Origin: an uncultured Treponema sp.
GTDB lineage: Bacteria; Spirochaetota; Spirochaetia; Treponematales; Treponemataceae
Assembly (NCBI GenBank): GCA_937891125.1
Contig: CALAEZ010000201.1
Location: 1-8,634, forward strand
Length of the DNA stretch: 8,634 nt
Direction: 5' to 3'
The number at the start of each line of letters is the position of its first letter. The first letter of the stretch is position 1. Both the position numbers and the translations under genes were made by a program. Under the pieces are notes generated by a model. It had not been told where the DNA came from. It made no database searches and saw nothing but the letters and a program-made list of their open reading frames with translations. Shown here piece by piece: positions 1-6,335 of the stretch.

Positions 1-57
1 TGAACCAGCGACACACGGATTAACAGTCCGTTGCTCTACCGACTGAGCTAAGGGAGC
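1..57 (-). tRNA. tRNA-Asn (anticodon GUU), 3' end cut off by the window edge
   Basis: Read on the minus strand, position 57 begins a 7-nt acceptor half (GCTCCCT, 57-51), then TA, the D-arm GCTC/GAGC (48-45 and 36-33), and an anticodon stem ACGGA/TCCGT (31-27 and 19-15). The loop CTGTTAA carries anticodon GTT at 24-22, which reads Asn codons AAC and AAU. The variable loop and the start of the T-arm (GCTGG-TTCA) follow. The last ~19 nt, including the 3' side of the T-arm and acceptor stem, lie outside the window. The gene has its own promoter upstream and is transcribed away from rpsD into the left edge. Confidence 0.95.
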
Positions 58-77
58 ATTCTTGCGAATGTGATAAG

Positions 78-106
78 ATAATACGTAATCCTAGATAAAA
101 TGTCAA
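78..106 (-). promoter_or_regulatory. Sigma-70 type promoter of tRNA-Asn
   Basis: On the minus strand a perfect -35 TTGACA (106-101) is followed by a 17-nt spacer and -10 TATTAT (83-78). The predicted start is near position 71, giving a 5' leader of about 14 nt before the mature tRNA. This is among the strongest promoters in the window, as expected for a stable RNA. Confidence 0.8.
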
Positions 107-137
107 TAGGATATGCCTTCGTTTTTGTTTTTTTTAT

Positions 138-166
138 AAAAAAAAGCAGCCCAAAAAGGCTGCTTT
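138..166 (-). terminator. Intrinsic terminator of rpsD
   Basis: A perfect 9-bp stem AAAGCAGCC/GGCTGCTTT (143-151 with 158-166) with a 6-nt loop lies 14 bases past the rpsD stop. On the minus strand the stem runs into a long T tract. It sits between rpsD and the tRNA-Asn promoter and so insulates the two minus-strand units. Confidence 0.9.
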
Positions 167-179
167 CTGCTTGTCGAAA

Positions 180-773
180 CTACTTTGAGTAGAATTCAAC
201 AACCATCTGGTCGTTAATCTGTACCGGAATCTGTGCGCGCTGTGGTTCGCTTACAAGTTTACCACTGAATGATTCCTGATCTACTGTCAAGTAGTCAATA
301 GGTGCTTTATTGTCACCAAGGAAGCATTTCTTGAACTGCTCGCTCTTGCGGGCTTTTTCTGTTAAAGAAATGGTCTGTCCTGGCTTAACAGCGATTGAAG
401 GAACATTGACAATTTTTCCGTCAAGCATAATGTGGCGATGGCTTACCATCTGACGAGCCATGCGGATAGAATTTGCAAAACCCATGCGATAGACAAGGTT
501 ATCCAAGCGGCATTCCAATGAAACAATAAGTGCTTCACCTGTTTTGCCTGATGCTTTTGTTGCAAGCTCAAAATAGTGGCGGAGCTGCTTCTCCAAAATA
601 CCGTAATATGCCTTAATCTTCTGCTTTTCGATCAGCTGAAGACCATATTCTGATGTTTTGTGTGTCTTCTTAAATGCAGGATCGTTAGCTCTGTTCATAG
701 CTTTCGGATGACCACAGACATTTACACCAAGATGTCTGCATTCCTTAAAACGTGGGCCTCTTCTTGTAGCCAT
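180..773 (-). CDS. rpsD: 30S ribosomal protein S4
   Basis: The 197-residue product has the normal S4 length. S4 is a primary 16S rRNA-binding protein that nucleates assembly of the 30S body, and in many bacteria it also represses its own mRNA. The N-terminal RGPRFK...LGVNVCGHPKA segment is followed by the S4 RNA-binding domain (about residues 88-150), with CRLDNLVYRMGF, ARQMVSHRHIMLDGK and NVPSIAVKPGQ. Only two N-terminal cysteines (C12, C20) are present rather than the four-cysteine zinc cluster, so it is probably the zinc-independent type. The start is fixed by an AGGAG at 784-780, six bases upstream of ATG. The gene is monocistronic, with its own promoter and terminator, and is not in an alpha-operon context. 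A weak hairpin (TTTCC/GGAAA, about 809-825) lies in the ~72-nt leader, but I cannot show that it is an S4 operator. Confidence 0.97.
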   Translation of the reverse strand: MATRRGPRFKECRHLGVNVCGHPKAMNRANDPAFKKTHKTSEYGLQLIEKQKIKAYYGILEKQLRHYFELATKASGKTGEALIVSLECRLDNLVYRMGFANSIRMARQMVSHRHIMLDGKIVNVPSIAVKPGQTISLTEKARKSEQFKKCFLGDNKAPIDYLTVDQESFSGKLVSEPQRAQIPVQINDQMVVEFYSK

Positions 774-851
774 TTTTTTCTCCTAAGAGTAAAATTGTGT
801 GTAATTTTCTTTCCATACGGAAAAGACAGTTGCGTTTGCAACGTAAGCGAA

Positions 852-880
852 ATGGTAGCATAATTTGCAAATAATGACAA
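852..880 (-). promoter_or_regulatory. Candidate rpsD promoter
   Basis: On the minus strand TTGTCA (880-875), a 17-nt spacer and TACCAT (857-852) predict a start near 845 and a leader of about 72 nt. The -35 box lies five bases after the stop codon of the upstream GGDEF gene. No terminator was seen between the two genes, so some read-through from the sensor operon into rpsD is possible. Confidence 0.55.
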
Positions 881-884
881 TCGT

Positions 885-2249
885 TTATCTGTTTTGTTGC
901 AGCTTTTCTGTAAAAATTTCGCAACCGTGCTTACCACGCTCTTTTACACGGTAGAGTGCTGCATCTGCCTGTTTGTACAGATCTTCGGTATAGCCCGTTG
1001 GAGAAACGGCAACGCCCACACTTACCGATATGTTTTCAAATCCTTTAATTTTTTTGAGCGCGCCATTTACGTTGTTAATTTTTCGAGCAATCGCTGTGGT
1101 ATGAGTTGAAGTGAAATCGGGAAGAATTACGGCAAACTCATCTCCACCAATGCGCGCAACATAGTCGTCTTCACGGAAGGTTTTCTTTAAGATTTCAGCG
1201 AGTGTTTTTAATGCGGTGTCGCCACCTGCATGTCCATAGCGGTCATTTATTTGCTTGAAATTATCCATGTCGATAAGAAGCAACGCAATTGGCTGTGCCT
1301 TTTGGTGAGATTTTGCACATAGCTGATCAAAGGCGCGGCGGTTTAAGATGCCGGTAAGCGCATCGTATTCAGCTTCCTGCAGCAAGGATTGTTCGTTTTG
1401 TGCTTTAATTTCATAAATTTCATTATATGCTTTTGCAAGATTCATAAATTCGTGCGAGCCGATGATTTTTAGCTTTTCATCGTTTTTAATTGCTATGCTA
1501 AATTTTTTGAGCGGCAGGATTACCAAAAGGGCAAAGGTTACGAAAAGCAACGCATTGGCAATCAGCAGAATGGGAATAAGCACAGACAAGCGATGAATGT
1601 GTTTTCCTACATCATCGACGTCCAGATTTAGCTCTTCCTTTATTTGCTGCTCGATTGCGGAAACCGTTAAATTGCAATTTTCATTGATGCGCATCTTATA
1701 AATAAGATAGCCATCGCCAAAAAGATTGTTTATTGCTGTTTCATGCAGTTTTTCGCATGATTTAGCCTTGTCGACAGGACTGACTTGTAGCGCTGCAAGC
1801 GTTGGTGGCATGTCATCCATTCCTGTTGCTTCAAAAATAAGACGCATTGCATATAACTCCATGTTTGCAAGGCTCTGCCCCTGTTCGATTGCAATGCGCA
1901 AGCGCTGGAGCGCGACATCTTTTTTTGAACATACGGCTTCAAGTGCTGTTAGCGCGTGCTCTTGACGACGCGTTTCGGAGTATTCTTTTAAGTATGCTGC
2001 AAGGTATTCTTTTTTTTGCGTGACAACAAACAGCCGCGCCTGCTCTGTGAGATAGTTTGCGTTTTCTTGTATTTGGGCAGAGCATTGCTGGCAAATAATG
2101 TATTTTTCGAGGGCTTTATCGAGCTCTTGAAAGCGCCATTGTGCTTTTGCAGATGTAATCAAAATCAAACAGAATACAATGAGCATGAAAAGCGTAAAAA
2201 ACGTGTAGGCGAGGCTGAGTTTTATTCCGTTTGTTTTTTGCGTTTTCAT
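885..2249 (-). CDS. Membrane-anchored diguanylate cyclase (GGDEF) with extracytoplasmic helical sensor domain
   Basis: This 454-residue protein should make cyclic di-GMP from two GTP at the cytoplasmic face of the inner membrane. A first membrane segment (about 11-36) and a second (about 222-246) bracket a ~185-residue extracytoplasmic domain. That domain is predicted largely helical (NYLTEQARLFVVTQKKEYL, then ETRRQEHAL and MELYAMRL), resembling four-helix-bundle sensors. A short linker leads to the GGDEF domain, with DALTGILNRRAFD (296-308), the metal-binding LLIDMDNFKQIND (324-336) and an intact GGDEF at 368-372. An RxxD inhibitory site (R359-D362) sits five residues before GGDEF, so product feedback is expected. 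The extracytoplasmic part has a CxxC (C53, C56) and further cysteines at 107, 165 and 192. The gene is last in the operon, six bases after the upstream binding-protein gene and in the same frame. No good Shine-Dalgarno is seen (AGGGA lies 12 bases away), which suggests translational coupling. The ligand is unknown. Confidence 0.92.
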   Translation of the reverse strand: MKTQKTNGIKLSLAYTFFTLFMLIVFCLILITSAKAQWRFQELDKALEKYIICQQCSAQIQENANYLTEQARLFVVTQKKEYLAAYLKEYSETRRQEHALTALEAVCSKKDVALQRLRIAIEQGQSLANMELYAMRLIFEATGMDDMPPTLAALQVSPVDKAKSCEKLHETAINNLFGDGYLIYKMRINENCNLTVSAIEQQIKEELNLDVDDVGKHIHRLSVLIPILLIANALLFVTFALLVILPLKKFSIAIKNDEKLKIIGSHEFMNLAKAYNEIYEIKAQNEQSLLQEAEYDALTGILNRRAFDQLCAKSHQKAQPIALLLIDMDNFKQINDRYGHAGGDTALKTLAEILKKTFREDDYVARIGGDEFAVILPDFTSTHTTAIARKINNVNGALKKIKGFENISVSVGVAVSPTGYTEDLYKQADAALYRVKERGKHGCEIFTEKLQQNR

Positions 2250-2255
2250 TACAAG

Positions 2256-3272
2256 CTAAAATCCCTGATTTGCGTTGAGCATTGCCTGATGCAAAGCTGG
2301 CATCTGCGCTGTTTCTTGCGTGATGACGTTTTCGCATGCCGTTTGCCAGCTTGCAGTATCGGTGACGTCTATAATTGTCGCACCTTCTTTCTCGAGCTGA
2401 GCGCGTACCTGCATTTCTTTTTCCCATGATAGCCTTCTGCAAAAATCGCTTGCGTATTCACCGGCAGCACGTAAAATTGCTTGCTGGGATGGAGAGAGCG
2501 ATTGCCATGCTTCCTCGGTAATAAGCGTCATCATAATGCCGAGCGTGTGACCATCAAGAATCATGTAGGGAGCCACTTCAGGAAAGTGGTTTGAAAGATA
2601 GTTTGCCATTGGCTGTTCGGCTCCGTCTACCTCGCCCGTTTGGAGCGCTGAGTAGAGATTGGTAAAAGGTACAGAAACGGGCGTTGCTCCGAGTCCTTCT
2701 ACAACAGCATTCATAACAGCGTCATTTGTGGTGCGTATTTTTAGTCCAGAAAAATCTGAAACGCTTTTAAGTGGTGTTCGTGAAAAGAAATGGCGGAAGC
2801 CTTCTTCGCCATAAAAAAGACCGCGGATAGCCATTCCCTTTCCGAGTGGCTCGGCGAGAATCTCTTTTGCGGTGTCTGTTTTTGCAAAGCTCCAAAAATG
2901 CTCTTTGCTTGTGAATGTGTAGGGCGTGTTTAACGCTGCTATTTTTTCGCAGTTGTATGGCGCAAATGACAGCGATGAGGCGCGGTACATCTGAATGGTG
3001 CTGCCAGGATTGAGCATGAGATTTAATACTTGCAGCTCATCGCCAAGAATGCCAGAACACTGTAAATCAATGGTGATGGTACCGTTAGAAAGCTCTTCGA
3101 CCTTCTGCTTGAAGGCATAATCCATTTGACCTGCTATGGTGTCTGCAGGATTTACTTCTGCCATTATGAGTGTTACGGCGGTATCTTTGAGCGTTTTTTT
3201 TGAGCAGCCCCCCCATATGCCCATAAGCGTAGAAAGTGATGCTGTTGCAAAAAAGAGTGCATTTTTTTTCAT
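2256..3272 (-). CDS. TRAP-type (DctP family) substrate-binding lipoprotein, copy 1 (next to the cyclase)
   Basis: The 338-residue product is a DctP-like extracytoplasmic solute receptor. A lipoprotein signal peptide ends at C23 (IWGGC, a loose spirochaete-style lipobox). The mature domain starts TLIMAEVNPADTIAG and carries GTITIDLQCSGILGDE, G-F-R-HFFS (158-164), the conserved substrate-carboxylate arginine in GLKIR (R180) and the family signature VPFTNLYSALQTGEVDGAEQP (about 201-221). TRAP receptors usually bind small carboxylates, and retention of R180 fits that, but the ligand cannot be named. The start is supported by AAGGAG at 3283-3278, five bases upstream. It is a diverged tandem paralogue of the gene 63 bp upstream. 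No DctQ or DctM permease is present nearby. Its stop (TAG, 2258-2256) is followed in frame, after two codons, by the cyclase ATG. A role as a sensor subunit is inference. Confidence 0.9.
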   Translation of the reverse strand: MKKNALFFATASLSTLMGIWGGCSKKTLKDTAVTLIMAEVNPADTIAGQMDYAFKQKVEELSNGTITIDLQCSGILGDELQVLNLMLNPGSTIQMYRASSLSFAPYNCEKIAALNTPYTFTSKEHFWSFAKTDTAKEILAEPLGKGMAIRGLFYGEEGFRHFFSRTPLKSVSDFSGLKIRTTNDAVMNAVVEGLGATPVSVPFTNLYSALQTGEVDGAEQPMANYLSNHFPEVAPYMILDGHTLGIMMTLITEEAWQSLSPSQQAILRAAGEYASDFCRRLSWEKEMQVRAQLEKEGATIIDVTDTASWQTACENVITQETAQMPALHQAMLNANQGF

Positions 3273-3277
3273 CGTGA

Positions 3278-3283
3278 CTCCTT
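3278..3283 (-). promoter_or_regulatory. Ribosome binding site of binding protein copy 1
   Basis: AAGGAG with a 5-nt spacer to the ATG at 3272. It is the only clear Shine-Dalgarno in this three-gene operon. The first gene appears leaderless and the cyclase gene appears coupled. Confidence 0.7.
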
Positions 3284-3335
3284 ATGTGCGGCGGTAGCCG
3301 GTTCCTCTCTTTTAAACTGATACTCTGTTGCCACG

Positions 3336-4322
3336 TTAATAGGCAAGAATCTTTTGGTATAATGCTGGATCGACTAGGGCCATGTCTTGCTGCATGTCAG
3401 CGCAAAGTGTTTGCCACGTGCTGTAGTCGCTTACTGGTGTAAAGTGTGTTCCTTCTGCCTGTAATGTAGCAATTGTTTGTGCCTTTGACTCTTCAAGCGC
3501 CTGCTTACAGTAATCAGAAGCGTACTGGCTTGCTTCTTTTAGTATCTCCTGCTGTTTTTTGCTTAATGAATCCCAGCAAGCTGCGTTTATAATCACATTA
3601 AAGGCGCCAATCATGTGCCCGTCGAAAACCATGTAGGGGGCAACCTTGTGAAAGGCGTTTGCATGGTAGTTGCTTATCGGCTGTTCTGCGACCTCAACGG
3701 TGCCTGTTGCAAGCGCTGCGTATAAATCGGTAAATGGCACATCGACTGGCTCTGCATGTACTGCTGTTGCCAGGTGCTGCAGAATAGTACCAGTAACGCG
3801 AATTTTCTTTCCTGCAAGGTCTGCAGGAGATTCTATCTTGCGTGTAGAGAAAAAGTGACGCCGTCCTTCCTGTCCATAAAACAGCCCCTTGACGCCTAAG
3901 CCCTTGAGATATGGCTCGTCAAGCAGCTCGGCAGCGGTGATCGAGTTTGCAAAAGCCCAAAAGTGAGCGTCGTCACGGAATGTATAGGGAATTGAAAGCA
4001 GGCTAGAGCGCAATGGTATGTCTTTTCCATACGTGCTGAGATTTGCCGTGCATCGCGCAAGCTGAATAACACTGTCTTTTTCCACAATGATTTGCATTAC
4101 TTGCTTTTCATTTCCAAGTGCACCAGCGTATTGCACATCTACCGTAATGGTACCACCCGAAAGCGTCTGCACTTTTTCTGCAAAGGCGGCGTCAACATTG
4201 CCAACGAAGCTTTCACGGGGGGTTACCTCTGCCATGACAAGCGTAAGTGCTGACTTTTTTTTGCATGAGCCAAAAAGAATGCCTGCGAAACAAACAGTAA
4301 GAAAAAAGAAAATTCTCTTCAT
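3336..4322 (-). CDS. TRAP-type (DctP family) substrate-binding lipoprotein, copy 2 (operon promoter-proximal)
   Basis: The 328-residue product has a hydrophobic signal peptide ending at C20 (LFGSC), which predicts a lipoprotein. The DctP fold is recognisable from TLVMAEVTPRESFVG, GTITVDVQYAGALGNE, GLFYGQEGRRHFFS, the ligand arginine in GKKIR (R175) and VPFTDLYAALATG. It shares many blocks with the downstream copy (for example IPYTF/TPYTF, HFW-FA, GLFYG-EG-RHFFS, VAPYM-DGH) and is clearly its paralogue. In the usual VDGAEQP block this copy reads VEVAEQP (E210, V211), which may mean altered ligand recognition. There is no Shine-Dalgarno upstream. The -10 box ends six bases before the ATG, so the transcript probably starts on the ATG itself. 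No TRAP permease genes are in the window, so this is either a receptor serving a distant permease or a sensory receptor for the cyclase. Confidence 0.9.
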   Translation of the reverse strand: MKRIFFFLTVCFAGILFGSCKKKSALTLVMAEVTPRESFVGNVDAAFAEKVQTLSGGTITVDVQYAGALGNEKQVMQIIVEKDSVIQLARCTANLSTYGKDIPLRSSLLSIPYTFRDDAHFWAFANSITAAELLDEPYLKGLGVKGLFYGQEGRRHFFSTRKIESPADLAGKKIRVTGTILQHLATAVHAEPVDVPFTDLYAALATGTVEVAEQPISNYHANAFHKVAPYMVFDGHMIGAFNVIINAACWDSLSKKQQEILKEASQYASDYCKQALEESKAQTIATLQAEGTHFTPVSDYSTWQTLCADMQQDMALVDPALYQKILAY

Positions 4323-4328
4323 AGAGCT

Positions 4329-4357
4329 ATTTTAAGGCTGATTTGACGTGATGTCAA
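4329..4357 (-). promoter_or_regulatory. Promoter of the binding-protein/cyclase operon, predicting a leaderless mRNA
   Basis: On the minus strand TTGACA (4357-4352), exactly 17 nt, then TAAAAT (4334-4329). Taking the last -10 base as -7 places +1 at 4322, the A of the start codon. Lack of any AGGAG-like motif before the ATG agrees with leaderless initiation. The -35 overlaps a perfect inverted repeat. Confidence 0.7.
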
Positions 4358-4359
4358 AT
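4341..4359. promoter_or_regulatory. Candidate operator: perfect 7-bp inverted repeat over the operon -35 box
   Basis: ATTTGAC-GTGAT-GTCAAAT is a perfect 7+7 bp palindrome with a 5-bp centre. Its right arm contains the minus-strand -35 TTGACA, so a bound dimer would block RNA polymerase on the binding-protein/cyclase operon. The same half-site TTTGAC recurs at 4411-4416 in the fabD upstream region, with TGTCA at 4431-4435. No known regulator consensus is matched with confidence. Confidence 0.45.
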
Positions 4360-4393
4360 AGCAAACTCCCTTGCACATGTTTTGCTTTTCAGA

Positions 4394-4455
4394 TACTATG
4401 CAAGAGTCAGTTTGACATTTTAACATATTTTGTCATAGACAGCACACACGAGAGG
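4394..4455 (+). promoter_or_regulatory. Candidate fabD promoter region and ribosome binding site
   Basis: A perfect -35 TTGACA lies at 4412-4417, but the matching -10 is poor (TAGACA at 4436-4441 or CATAGA at 4434-4439). An alternative -10 TACTAT is at 4394-4399 with a weak -35 (TTGCAC, 4371-4376). GAGAGG at 4450-4455 is the fabD Shine-Dalgarno, five bases before the ATG. Which promoter is used cannot be decided from sequence alone. Confidence 0.35.
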
Positions 4456-4460
4456 TTAGT

Positions 4461-5417
4461 ATGGCTAAGAAGTATGCATTCCTTTTCCCCGGACAGGGCG
4501 CACAGGCGCAGGGAATGATGAAAGATGTTTGCGAGGCGTTTCCTGAAGCCCGCAAGGTCATTGACGATATTTCCAAGGTTACTGGAAAAGACATTACAAA
4601 GCTGCTCTGGGAAACCGAGCAGGCAGAATTAAATAGAAGTGATAACAGCCAGCTTGCCATTACGGCAGCAAGTCTTGCAGTGATGGCGGCGTTAAAATCT
4701 AAGGGAATCGAACCGAGCGCAGCTATGGGATTCAGTCTTGGTGAATTCCCGGCTCTGTATGCGGCGGGCATTCTTTCTTTTGAAGACGTGGTGAACGTTG
4801 TCTGCCAGCGCGGCTCAATCATGCAGAAGGTCTGCGAGCAGATTGCAGAAGAAAATGCAGGTAACGCCCCCGGCATGAGCGCGATTTTAGGTCTTCCGCC
4901 AGAAAAGGTAGAAGAGATTGCTTCCGGCATTGAAGGCGCGTATGCGGCAAACCTTAACAGCGTAAAGCAGACCGTAATTTCTGGCACTGCAGACGGCTTA
5001 ACAAAGGCAGAGGAAGCGGCAAAGGCAGCAGGTGCTCGCCGCACGGTGCGCCTTGCAGTTGCAGGTCCGTTCCATTGTCCGCTTATGCAGCGGGCTGCCG
5101 ACAACTTTAAGGTTGCCCTTGAGCCGTACACATTCAGCGACCCGAAAATCACGCTCTTTTCTAACGTAACTGGAAAGAAGGTAAATGAGGGGGCGCCGGC
5201 AAAGGCAAGTGCAGTTGACCACCTGACGCATCCTGTCCGCTGGACAGACGAAGAAAAAGTGCTTGCAGACATGATCAGCGCAGACAAAGATAACGAATGG
5301 GTGATTCTGGAAGTAGGTCCCGGCAAAGTCCTGAGCGGCTTGTGGGGACAGACCGAACTTGGCGCAACATTGCCCTGTACACCAGTAAACACAGCAGAAG
5401 CCATTCAGGCACTGTAA
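4461..5417 (+). CDS. fabD: Malonyl-CoA:acyl carrier protein transacylase
   Basis: The 318-residue product transfers malonyl from CoA to ACP, supplying the elongation unit for type II fatty acid synthesis in the cytoplasm. Recognisable blocks are FPGQGAQ (9-15), the nucleophile elbow GFSLGEF (90-96, catalytic S92), QRG with R117 (116-118), NLNSVKQTVISG (164-175), GPFHCP with catalytic H205, and EVGPGKVLSGL (284-294). The elbow reads GFSLGE where GHSLGE is usual, a His-to-Phe change next to the nucleophile. Length is normal for the family. It is followed 12 bp later by fabG, a classic pairing, and is divergent from the binding-protein/cyclase operon. A longer antisense open frame over the same bases is only its shadow. 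Confidence 0.96.
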   Translation: MAKKYAFLFPGQGAQAQGMMKDVCEAFPEARKVIDDISKVTGKDITKLLWETEQAELNRSDNSQLAITAASLAVMAALKSKGIEPSAAMGFSLGEFPALYAAGILSFEDVVNVVCQRGSIMQKVCEQIAEENAGNAPGMSAILGLPPEKVEEIASGIEGAYAANLNSVKQTVISGTADGLTKAEEAAKAAGARRTVRLAVAGPFHCPLMQRAADNFKVALEPYTFSDPKITLFSNVTGKKVNEGAPAKASAVDHLTHPVRWTDEEKVLADMISADKDNEWVILEVGPGKVLSGLWGQTELGATLPCTPVNTAEAIQAL

Positions 5418-5429
5418 GAGGAGATTATA

Positions 5430-6179
5430 ATGTTACTACAGAATAAAAAAGCTTTGGTGACAGGTTCGAGCCGCGGAATTGGCCGCGCAATTGTAGAAGC
5501 ATACTTAAAAAATGGTGCAGAAGTGTGGGGCTTGTGCTCAAAGCCAAGCAGTGCAAAAGCAGAGCTTGAAAAGCTTGCCGCGGATAACGGCGTTGCTTTC
5601 CACGAGATTTATGCAGATGTCGGTAACGCAGAGCAGGTGACCGAGGTCGTAAAAGCCGCTTTAGCAGAAGCCGGCACATTTGACGTGCTTGTAAATAACG
5701 CAGGCATTACGCGCGACGGACTGAGCTTCCGCATGAAAAAGGAAGACTGGGACGACGTTCTTCGCGTAAACCTTACCAGCGTGTTCTTAATCAGCCAGAT
5801 TGTTTCTAGCAATATGATCCGCGCAAAGGACAAGAGCTGCTCAATCATCAACATGGCAAGCATTGTCGGTCTGCATGGTCAGGGCGGTCAGGTAAATTAT
5901 GCGGCTTCTAAGGGCGGCATTATTGCCTACACAAAGGCTCTTGCAAAAGAAGTGGGAAGCCGTGGCGTGCGCGTAAACGCAATCGCACCAGGCTTTATTG
6001 AAACCGACATGACAGCCGTTCTTAAGGACGACATGAAAGCGCAGTGGGTAGAAGGTATTCCGCTAAAAAGAGCTGGAAAGCCAGAAGACATTGCAAACGC
6101 CGCGCTGTTTTTGGCAAGCGACATGAGCACATACATCACCGCTCAAGTTATTGGCGTAGACGGCGGGATGGGCGCTTAA
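5430..6179 (+). CDS. fabG: 3-oxoacyl-[acyl carrier protein] reductase
   Basis: The 249-residue short-chain dehydrogenase/reductase performs the NADPH-dependent reduction of 3-oxoacyl-ACP in fatty acid elongation. The cofactor motif TGSSRGIG is at 11-18 and NNAG at 89-92. The catalytic tetrad N114, S144, Y157 and K161 is complete (YAASK at 157-161), and PGFIETDM follows at 187-194. The start is set by GAGGAG at 5418-5423, six bases before the ATG. SDR proteins are functionally diverse, but adjacency to fabD makes FabG the natural call. No acpP or fabF follows. Instead the gene ends in a stem-loop and the locus passes into mobile-element remains. Confidence 0.94.
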   Translation: MLLQNKKALVTGSSRGIGRAIVEAYLKNGAEVWGLCSKPSSAKAELEKLAADNGVAFHEIYADVGNAEQVTEVVKAALAEAGTFDVLVNNAGITRDGLSFRMKKEDWDDVLRVNLTSVFLISQIVSSNMIRAKDKSCSIINMASIVGLHGQGGQVNYAASKGGIIAYTKALAKEVGSRGVRVNAIAPGFIETDMTAVLKDDMKAQWVEGIPLKRAGKPEDIANAALFLASDMSTYITAQVIGVDGGMGA

Positions 6180-6203
6180 ATCGACATCCTGTCGATTTAA
6201 GCG
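6173..6203 (+). terminator. Stem-loop containing the fabG stop codon (terminator-like, no U tract)
   Basis: A perfect 13-bp inverted repeat (6173-6185 with 6191-6203, loop ATCCT) starts inside the last fabG codons and includes the TAA. No T run follows (TGACAGAAGG), so it is not a canonical intrinsic terminator. It may stabilise the fabDG mRNA 3' end or act with Rho. Confidence 0.5.
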
Positions 6204-6335
6204 TGACAGAAGGGGGTGTCTGAAAAGTATTGTCATGCTGTATTCGCAACGAAGTTTCGAGTCCATGGCGAAAATTAAGCATCCCCAGCGTGGCGAGAGC
6301 CTGCGTTTGCAATGTGCTGGTCGTTTCTAACTTAC
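6204..6335. other. Intergenic spacer between fabG and the recombinase remnant
   Basis: About 130 bp with no supported gene, RNA or terminator between two converging genes. It marks the passage from the conserved fab operon into accessory DNA. No obvious attachment-site duplication was found by eye. Confidence 0.3.

Noticed and set aside
2016..2442. Overlapping open frames on both strands within the cyclase and binding-protein genes
   Set aside because: They lack ribosome sites and family motifs and are shadows of the two real genes.
885..4322. A complete TRAP transporter operon
   Set aside because: Neither the small (DctQ) nor the large (DctM) membrane subunit is present. The only multi-pass candidate is the GGDEF protein with two segments.
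4433..5404. A 323-codon antisense open frame opposite fabD, slightly longer than fabD itself
   Set aside because: It has no recognisable domain, is Ser/Ala/Thr-rich as expected from reading a biased gene backwards, and fabD on the other strand has every family motif.
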